From Nitrospirota bacterium (GTDB lineage Bacteria; Nitrospirota; Nitrospiria; Nitrospirales; UBA8639), in NCBI GenBank assembly GCA_003235785.1, contig QJYE01000115.1:1-10575 (forward strand): a stretch of 10,575 nucleotides of DNA. The letters run 5' to 3'. The notes beneath the pieces were generated by a model. It was not told the DNA's origin. It searched no databases and worked only from the letters and a program-made list of their open reading frames with translations. A program made the translations under genes and the position numbers. Positions 5,836-10,575 of this stretch are shown here, one piece after another. Position 1 is the first letter of the stretch. Every line of letters starts with the position of its first letter.

Positions 5836-6810
5836 ATGTCCGCTCCTGCTGCTATTGAAGTCACCAACCTCAGCAAAACCTATGACACCGTGGATGCCGT
5901 CAAGAACCTTTCGCTGACGGTGCAGCATGGAGAAATCTTCGGGCTATTAGGCCCCAACGGAGCGGGGAAAAGTACCACGCTCCGAATCTTGATTACCACG
6001 TTGAGCCCAACAACAGGCACGGCCACGATCCTGGGCCACGATGTCGTCAAAGAAGCCGATACGGTTCGCCGACTCATTGGCTATGTTGCACAGGAACGGG
6101 CGATAGACCGATTCCTGACAGGGCGGGAGCACCTCCTGCTGCTTGCCGATCTCTATCATCTCAAAAAAGACGAAGCGCTTGCCCGCATCGAAACACTCTT
6201 GAAGCTTGTGAACCTGGAAGAACATGCCGATCGAGTGGCGAAAGGCTATTCAGGCGGCATGAAGCGCAAACTGGACATTGCTTGCGGACTATTACCGAAT
6301 CCAAAGATCCTCTTTCTCGATGAGCCCACCCTGGGATTAGATGTCCAGAGCCGTCTCAATATTTGGGACCATGTTCGGAAATTAAAAGAACAGGGCATGA
6401 CCATTGTCATGACAACCAACTATTTGGACGAAGCCGACCAACTCTGTGATCGCATCGCCATCATTGATCGTGGAGAAATCCGTGCCATTGGCTCTCCGAA
6501 AGACTTAAAAGCCAGCCTAGGGGGAGATGGAATTTGGCTGACTCTCAGCGATGCCACCCCAGAAGCACTCGACCAATTAACCACCGCTCTTCAGGGATTA
6601 CCATTTGTTCGGGGCATCCGTCCGAGGGAAAACGGGCTGGATATTCGGGTGGATGGCCCAGAAAAAGCCCTGCCGGCCATCATGGAAACAACCACCAAAG
6701 TCGGCTGTCTGTTGGATGGCATTGAATACCACCGACCTCGCTTGGATGATGTGTTTGTCGCCCATACCGGGCGTTCGCTCACAAACGAACCTGCTCCCCT
6801 CGAAGCCTAA
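5836..6810 (+). CDS. ABC exporter ATPase, DrrA (daunorubicin-resistance) type
   Basis: A 324-residue cytoplasmic ATPase that should power the permease encoded next. In order: Walker A GPNGAGKST at 39-47; Q-loop Gln86 (YVAQER); ABC signature YSGGMKRK at 138-145; Walker B ILFLDEP at 158-164 with catalytic Glu163; D-loop GLD at 167-169. The switch (H-loop) position reads TTNYLDEADQL, with Asn195 where most ABC ATPases have His. DrrA-type proteins often have Gln here, so this is a family trend rather than damage. The C-terminal 90 residues are the extra domain usual in this subfamily. The start is firm, with a good ribosome binding site. Known family members export drugs, antibiotics or lipids; the substrate cannot be read from the sequence. 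Confidence 0.96.
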   Translation: MSAPAAIEVTNLSKTYDTVDAVKNLSLTVQHGEIFGLLGPNGAGKSTTLRILITTLSPTTGTATILGHDVVKEADTVRRLIGYVAQERAIDRFLTGREHLLLLADLYHLKKDEALARIETLLKLVNLEEHADRVAKGYSGGMKRKLDIACGLLPNPKILFLDEPTLGLDVQSRLNIWDHVRKLKEQGMTIVMTTNYLDEADQLCDRIAIIDRGEIRAIGSPKDLKASLGGDGIWLTLSDATPEALDQLTTALQGLPFVRGIRPRENGLDIRVDGPEKALPAIMETTTKVGCLLDGIEYHRPRLDDVFVAHTGRSLTNEPAPLEA

Positions 6811-6845
6811 TCCTCTAGCTATTTTTTCTTTGGAATCATCTAGTC

Positions 6846-7625
6846 ATGAATGAACAAATACAAGAAGTGCTCGCCCTGACAAATCGATGGGTCAAACGAC
6901 TCAGCCGGGAAAAATTCAGTATGCTGTTTACCCTCATACAGCCCATGCTCTTTTGGCTGATTTTCTTTGGCAATTTGTTCCAGCGAGCCGCTGATGTCCA
7001 AGTGGTCCAGGCGCCGAACTACATGAGTTTTCTGGCTGCTGGCGTCGTCGTCATGACCGTCCTCAATAATGGATTAGCCGGCGGAGTGGATTTGCTTTTC
7101 GATAAAGAAAACGGGTTCCTTGAACGCCTCATGGCGACACCCATTCGACGCTCCTCGGTCATTCTGAGCCGCTTCCTCTTTGTCATGGCCATCACCGGCA
7201 TGCAGATTCTTGTTATATTAGGAGTGGCGTTTCTCTTTGGTGTCAGTGCAGAAACGGGCATCCTGGGCATTGCGCTTATCCTCGTCCTTGGTATGTTATT
7301 TGGGATCGGCCTCACGTCCATTTCCATGGCCATGGCCTTTTCCGTGAAAAGCCACGGAGACTTTTTTTCCGTCTTGGGTTTTCTTTCGCTGCCCATGATT
7401 TTTCTCAGTTCCGCCTTAGTCCCCTTAGTCGCCATGCCGGGGTGGATGCAATTTTTTGCCATCTTTAATCCCATGACCTGGGTCATTGATGCGGTGCGTC
7501 CGCTTATTATTTCCGGATGGAGTGAAGCGCTCCCGCAAGTGGGAATCGCTCTTGTAGTCCTGATCGCCTTTGACGCCCTATGCCTCTATGGTGGGGCCAA
7601 AGCATTCAAACGATCTGTCGGGTAA
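6846..7625 (+). CDS. ABC-2 type permease, DrrB-like
   Basis: A 259-residue inner-membrane protein with six predicted membrane segments at roughly 26-43, 60-83, 104-131, 138-164, 172-196 and 229-250. The ENGFLERLMATPIRR block at 88-102, between segments 2 and 3, is the coupling region typical of ABC-2 exporters (compare the EKE-GTLERLLATP-type motif), and NPMTWVIDAVRPL at 208-220 is the usual conserved stretch before the last segment. It follows the ATPase gene by 35 bases and should form a dimeric exporter with it. A weak GGAA at 6832-6835 is the only ribosome binding site. Length is normal for the family. Confidence 0.95.
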   Translation: MNEQIQEVLALTNRWVKRLSREKFSMLFTLIQPMLFWLIFFGNLFQRAADVQVVQAPNYMSFLAAGVVVMTVLNNGLAGGVDLLFDKENGFLERLMATPIRRSSVILSRFLFVMAITGMQILVILGVAFLFGVSAETGILGIALILVLGMLFGIGLTSISMAMAFSVKSHGDFFSVLGFLSLPMIFLSSALVPLVAMPGWMQFFAIFNPMTWVIDAVRPLIISGWSEALPQVGIALVVLIAFDALCLYGGAKAFKRSVG

Positions 7626-7673
7626 ACCTCTAGTTCAAGCCAAGGTTCGTGCGCCATTGCTAAAAACGAGCCT

Positions 7674-8561
7674 GTGTCATCCCATACGACCATTACCATT
7701 GTGAGTCTTCCTCCCGATACCACCATCCACGCCCTTCTTCGTTTACTGTCTGACCCAAACGAACAGGTCGCCCGCACCATCCAAGACCAACTGGCGCGCC
7801 TTGGATCACACGTCCTCCCCTTTCTTGAACAGGCGGGGAACGATGATGCGACATTGCAACCACGCGTGGCCTTCATCAAAGAGGAAATTCGCTTCAGACA
7901 ACTCAAAGAGGAATTCCAACGGTTTGTGGCAAAAAGTGCGCGGCAAGAAGATTGGGAGCACGGAACCTTCCTGATTGCCAAACTCGCTTACCCTACTCTC
8001 GACATTCCGCACTACGTGGAATGTCTGGATAATCTGGCAGAGGAATTTCGCACCAAGTGGCTGACCACGGAATCTCCATCGGGAAAGGCAGCACGGTTGC
8101 TCAGCAACTTTCTGTTTAAAGATAAAGGCTTTTCGGGGAACCGCGAGGAATATTACGATCCAGATAACAGCTATCTCAATCGTGTCATTGACACCCGCCA
8201 AGGCATTCCAATTAGCTTATCGGCCCTCTATGTCTTCGTTGGAAAACGCCTGGGGCTACCAGCCGTTGGCGTGGGCATGCCGGGGCATTTCCTGGTCAAG
8301 CTGGAAGGTGAGACACCCGCACAATTTGTCGATTGTTTCAATGGCGGAACAATTCTACGGGAGCAGGACTGCCAACAATTTATTACCGCGTCTGGGTTGG
8401 ACTATGCCCCTGAATTGTTAGCAAAGAGTTCAACCCCGAGCATGTTGGCGCGCATGCTCAGAAACCTGTTGAGTATTTATGAACAGGAGTCGGAAGAACC
8501 CATGGCGCGCCGCGTCCGCGCCTTTCTTGAGTTACTGGAAAACGAACCAACCGACTCCTAA
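7674..8561 (+). CDS. SirB1-family transglutaminase-like protein
   Basis: A 295-residue protein starting with GTG at 7674, the only start before the domain. Residues 15-55 resemble a HEAT-type helical pair (ALLRLLSDPNEQVARTI). The core carries the SirB1 signature: LNRVIDTRQGIPISLSALY (about 168-186), the GMPGHFLVK strand with His205, and VDCFNGG with Asp220. The His and Asp match the transglutaminase triad, while the nucleophile position falls in GIPISLS without a Cys, as is usual in this family, so peptidase activity is doubtful. The C-terminus is helical. Known: SirB1 proteins are common and poorly understood. It follows the permease by 48 bases on the same strand and is probably the last gene of the operon. 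Confidence 0.9.
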   Translation: MSSHTTITIVSLPPDTTIHALLRLLSDPNEQVARTIQDQLARLGSHVLPFLEQAGNDDATLQPRVAFIKEEIRFRQLKEEFQRFVAKSARQEDWEHGTFLIAKLAYPTLDIPHYVECLDNLAEEFRTKWLTTESPSGKAARLLSNFLFKDKGFSGNREEYYDPDNSYLNRVIDTRQGIPISLSALYVFVGKRLGLPAVGVGMPGHFLVKLEGETPAQFVDCFNGGTILREQDCQQFITASGLDYAPELLAKSSTPSMLARMLRNLLSIYEQESEEPMARRVRAFLELLENEPTDS

Positions 8562-8586
8562 CCACATCGCGAAACTGTTCTCTTGA

Positions 8587-8808
8587 CCAAATCCTCTCGC
8601 ACCAACAAAGAAAAAACTCAACGACAGGCTTCCCCCTTTTCTCGAATTCAAATTCGAGAAGATTAGTATACCCGTCACCTGCTGGTCCGCCACATTTAAT
8701 CGTGCTGCCGCTACACATGGAGGGGCGGACCAACTCGCCTGGCTCAAACAAGGTCCGCTCTTTAATTTGAGCGTCAGTCCGGTAAGCCAACTTGCAGGCT
8801 GGGCGTAA
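8587..8808 (+). other. Hairpin-rich gap with an unexplained open frame
   Basis: The 263 bases between the converging genes hold no gene I can support. One plus-strand frame is open from 8587 to a TAA at 8806-8808. It reads like protein near its end (NRAAATHGGADQLAWL and FNLSVSPVSQLAGWA) but has no start codon upstream of those parts, so it may be a gene remnant. The same DNA folds well: TGGTCCGCC at 8683-8691 with GGCGGACCA at 8724-8732 (9 bp), GCTCAAA at 8742-8748 with TTTGAGC at 8766-8772 (7 bp), and a second GGTCCGC at 8752-8758 that could pair with the same partner as the first. A structured RNA is an alternative. Confidence 0.3.
8639..8660. repeat. Perfect 22-base palindrome
   Basis: TTCTCGAATT at 8639-8648 and AATTCGAGAA at 8651-8660 are exact reverse complements around a two-base centre. 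It lies between converging genes, but no T-run follows on either strand, so a standard terminator is not supported. A protein-binding dyad or an RNA hairpin is possible. Confidence 0.7.
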
Positions 8809-8824
8809 TAACTCTCCTTCAAGT

Positions 8825-9598
8825 CTAGTCCATCTGGGATGCTCGCCCGACTTTCAGGGTCAGAAGATCTTTTCCTTTGATAATGGGGCCTGAAAAATGC
8901 CGGCGGGCTTGGGCTACGACATTGGACCGATCTGCTGTCTCGTAAAAATGTGACAGAATCAGTTTTTTGATCTTGGCCTTTTTCGCGACTTTTCCACAGT
9001 CTTCGGCATGCATATGTGACCCACCCGGCGCATGGGACGAAAATGAGCAATCCAAAATAGCCAGGTCAGCATCCTGGCAGAGACTCACCAAATTCGGTGA
9101 CACCATCGCATCTCCAGAAAAAGCCGCCGACCGGCCCTGATACTCAACTCGATAGCCTAGACAGACTTGCTGATCAGAATGAGTCATTGGCAATGGGGTG
9201 ATCTGGGTCTGGCCAATCGCAAAGGGCTGATCATGAACTTCCTTGAGCGTCACCCGAAACGGCGCATCTTTAAAATTTGGAAAGGTTCGAAGCATCGTCC
9301 GGAAGAGCCGTTTGGTCCCGGGAGGGCCAAAAATCGTGAGCGCTGGCCGAACGTCCGAGAACATGGAATGGCAGATGGCATCAAAGAAAAACGTCAAAAA
9401 ATCAGAGAAATGATCCGCATGATAATGGGTAAAGAGTAGGTATTGAATCGTATGGCGGTCCAGGCCGGTTTTCAGTAAATTAGAGAGCGTTCGGGGTCCA
9501 AAATCCAGTACAATAGGCAGGTCCGTCTGGATAAGATAGCCAGCAGCGGCTCGAGTGGGATGGAGATTGGTTCCTGACCCTAAGATAGTCACCTGCAT
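8825..9598 (-). CDS. MBL-fold metal-dependent hydrolase (ribonuclease Z-like)
   Basis: A 257-residue cytoplasmic enzyme of the metallo-beta-lactamase fold. The start MQVTILGSGT is typical of the ribonuclease Z / arylsulfatase-like branch. The metal-site motifs are complete: THYHADH at 57-63 (His58, His60, Asp62, His63), MTHS with His140, FSGDA with Asp163, and LSHF with His217. HMHAED at 195-200 matches the extra His-containing motif seen in RNase Z-like proteins. It lacks an evident RNase Z exosite arm, so tRNA 3' processing is not assured; a phosphodiesterase or other ester hydrolase is equally possible. A CAGGAG about 12 bases upstream of the ATG serves as ribosome binding site. It is divergent from the HEAT-repeat gene, with 60 bases between the starts. 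Confidence 0.93.
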   Translation of the reverse strand: MQVTILGSGTNLHPTRAAAGYLIQTDLPIVLDFGPRTLSNLLKTGLDRHTIQYLLFTHYHADHFSDFLTFFFDAICHSMFSDVRPALTIFGPPGTKRLFRTMLRTFPNFKDAPFRVTLKEVHDQPFAIGQTQITPLPMTHSDQQVCLGYRVEYQGRSAAFSGDAMVSPNLVSLCQDADLAILDCSFSSHAPGGSHMHAEDCGKVAKKAKIKKLILSHFYETADRSNVVAQARRHFSGPIIKGKDLLTLKVGRASQMD

Positions 9599-9658
9599 GA
9601 GGATGATCGACTCCTGTTATTCACAACCCTAATGTTAGCCCATTGACCAATTATTTCG

Positions 9659-10309
9659 ATGCCTAGCCCTACCCAAGCACAACCGGAGGAAACCAGTCGC
9701 GCGATTAATCCGTTTGTCGGCTTGTTGGGGTTGGGCCTGATCGTAGCAGGCATTTGGGTCTGGAATCATCTGAATTTCGACACGCAGGATTACATCGTTG
9801 ATGAGATCATTCCCATCATTGGGGTCTTCATCGTGTTGAGTGGGGGTATCTGGATCGGTTGGCGAAAATGGCGCACACGCCAGGACCGGCTTAAACTCCG
9901 TGACCGCCTCATTCAACGATTTCAAAAAGAACCGTCTCCACACAAACAGCGAGATCTCGCATTTACCCTGGTTGAAGTCAATTTATTCGAATCAGAAGGA
10001 TTGGAAACAATCGCCGAGCCCATGGCAAAACTCTTTATCTGGACCATGAACACGGCCTTGGGGGACAAGCAACATCGTATTCGAGGAATGGCCGCCAGCT
10101 ACTTAGGCATTCTTAAACATACTGAATCAATTCCGTTACTCATTCGATTCCTAGAAGATGATCACGCGCATGTTCGCGCCTGTGCAGCCTTAGCTTTGGG
10201 CCGGATGCGAGCCCAAGAAGCGAAAGCAAAATTGGAAGAAAAAATGAAGGAAGATTGGGATCAGACCGTCCGTAGTCGCGCACGGGAGGCGCTCGAACGA
10301 ATAAAGTAA
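9659..10309 (+). CDS. Membrane protein with C-terminal HEAT-like repeats
   Basis: A 216-residue protein. Two hydrophobic segments at about 19-37 (FVGLLGLGLIVAGIWVW) and 50-68 (IIPIIGVFIVLSGGIWIGW) form a membrane hairpin. A highly basic stretch follows (WRKWRTRQDRLKLRDR), which would place the C-terminal part in the cytoplasm. Residues about 137-216 form HEAT-type helical repeats, clearest in SIPLLIRFLEDDHAHVRACA and the last repeat ending at the C-terminus. Known: such repeats are protein-binding scaffolds; the partner here is unknown and I do not recognise a named family. No clear ribosome binding site precedes the ATG, but there is no better start. The stop abuts the repeat element at 10311. 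Confidence 0.85.
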   Translation: MPSPTQAQPEETSRAINPFVGLLGLGLIVAGIWVWNHLNFDTQDYIVDEIIPIIGVFIVLSGGIWIGWRKWRTRQDRLKLRDRLIQRFQKEPSPHKQRDLAFTLVEVNLFESEGLETIAEPMAKLFIWTMNTALGDKQHRIRGMAASYLGILKHTESIPLLIRFLEDDHAHVRACAALALGRMRAQEAKAKLEEKMKEDWDQTVRSRAREALERIK

Positions 10310-10310
10310 G

Positions 10311-10410
10311 AAGTGAAAAGTGAGAAGCCAGAGACTAGGAAATCCTCTCCCTACCCGATCTATCTCCCTTTGTGTCTTGTCCTATACTTTCTCCCTCTCA
10401 CTATTCACTT
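10311..10410. repeat. Inverted repeat filling the gap between convergent stop codons, related to the 3805-3929 element
   Basis: AAGTGAAAAGTGAGA at 10311-10325 pairs with TCTCACTATTCACTT at 10396-10410 at 14 of 15 positions. The right arm region resembles the right arm at 3900-3929: TCTCACTrTTyACTTTTC followed by sCTT, with three differences in 22 bases. The repeat starts one base after the HEAT-repeat gene's TAA and ends 14 bases from the stop of the minus-strand partial gene. It could act as a two-way terminator; the centre differs from the other copy. Confidence 0.55.
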
Positions 10411-10424
10411 TTCGCTTGCGGGGG

Positions 10425-10575
10425 TTATCCTAACTCCTGATTCAAAGCAGTTTGATCTGCCTTCGTTAATCGATAGCCTTTGTCCATGAGGGTCTGCATG
10501 CCAGCCATCAATACGGGGAACTCTAGCTTCGACCCATAGCGTTCAAACAAGCCTATCAGTTGGCTCACATATTGA
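10425..10575 (-). CDS. 3' end of an unrecognised minus-strand gene (partial)
   Basis: On the minus strand a frame is open from the right edge (first full codon 10574-10572) to a TAA at 10427-10425, giving 49 residues. The sequence (QLIGLFERYG, FPVLMAGMQTLMDKGY, TKADQTALNQELG) looks like the helical C-terminus of a real protein. The other two minus-strand frames stop early. The start is outside the window and the family cannot be named. Confidence 0.6.
   Translation of the reverse strand, partial: QYVSQLIGLFERYGSKLEFPVLMAGMQTLMDKGYRLTKADQTALNQELG

Noticed and set aside
8458..8790. Minus-strand 110-codon frame crossing the hairpin-rich gap
   Set aside because: A third of it lies antisense within the SirB1-type gene, and its sequence in the gap partly mirrors the palindrome.
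8680..8815. Integron attC-like site suggested by the nested inverted repeats
   Set aside because: No RYYYAAC / GTTRRRY core pair and no integrase or cassette array.

Overview
The window looks like chromosomal sequence from a Gram-negative-type bacterium of roughly 50% GC. It encodes a lipoprotein with a lipobox, two further proteins with signal peptides (one possibly in the outer membrane), an ABC-2 exporter and a single-domain response regulator. No taxonomic marker gene is present. The mix of families (AttH-like lipocalin, Ycf48-like propeller, LON-domain protein with a DrrAB-type exporter and a SirB1-type protein) reminds me of Nitrospirota, but that is a guess. There is no phage, insertion sequence, CRISPR array or tRNA/rRNA gene that I can support.

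Layout. Positions 1-97 hold what may be the 3' end of a plus-strand gene, then an unrecognised 161-aa protein (190-675) closed by an intrinsic terminator. A 430-base gene-free stretch follows. It is AT-rich in part and carries a tight cluster of DnaA-box matches (833-883), the best hint of an origin-like or DnaA-regulated site here. Next are a stand-alone receiver protein (1112-1501) with its own terminator, a likely gene remnant on the minus strand (1627-1761), and a secreted or outer-membrane protein (1764-2735).

Two minus-strand genes, 5042-3912 (AttH/CrtC-type lipocalin-like protein) and 3908-2790 (seven-Asp-box propeller lipoprotein), lie almost end to end. An imperfect inverted repeat with 30-base arms (3805-3834 and 3900-3929) straddles their junction. 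One arm encodes the C-terminus of the first protein; the repeat as a whole encodes the N-terminus of the second. A related repeat fills the gap between two convergent stop codons at 10311-10410, so this seems to be a dispersed element family.

A four-gene plus-strand operon follows: LON-domain protein (5171-5830), DrrA-type ATPase (5836-6810), ABC-2 permease (6846-7625) and a SirB1-type transglutaminase-like protein (7674-8561). The ATPase and permease should form one exporter; why the two flanking genes travel with it is not evident. After it comes a hairpin-rich gap with a perfect 22-base palindrome (8639-8660), an MBL-fold hydrolase on the minus strand (9598-8825), a divergently placed membrane protein with HEAT-like repeats (9659-10309), the second repeat element, and the 3' end of an unknown minus-strand gene running off the right edge.
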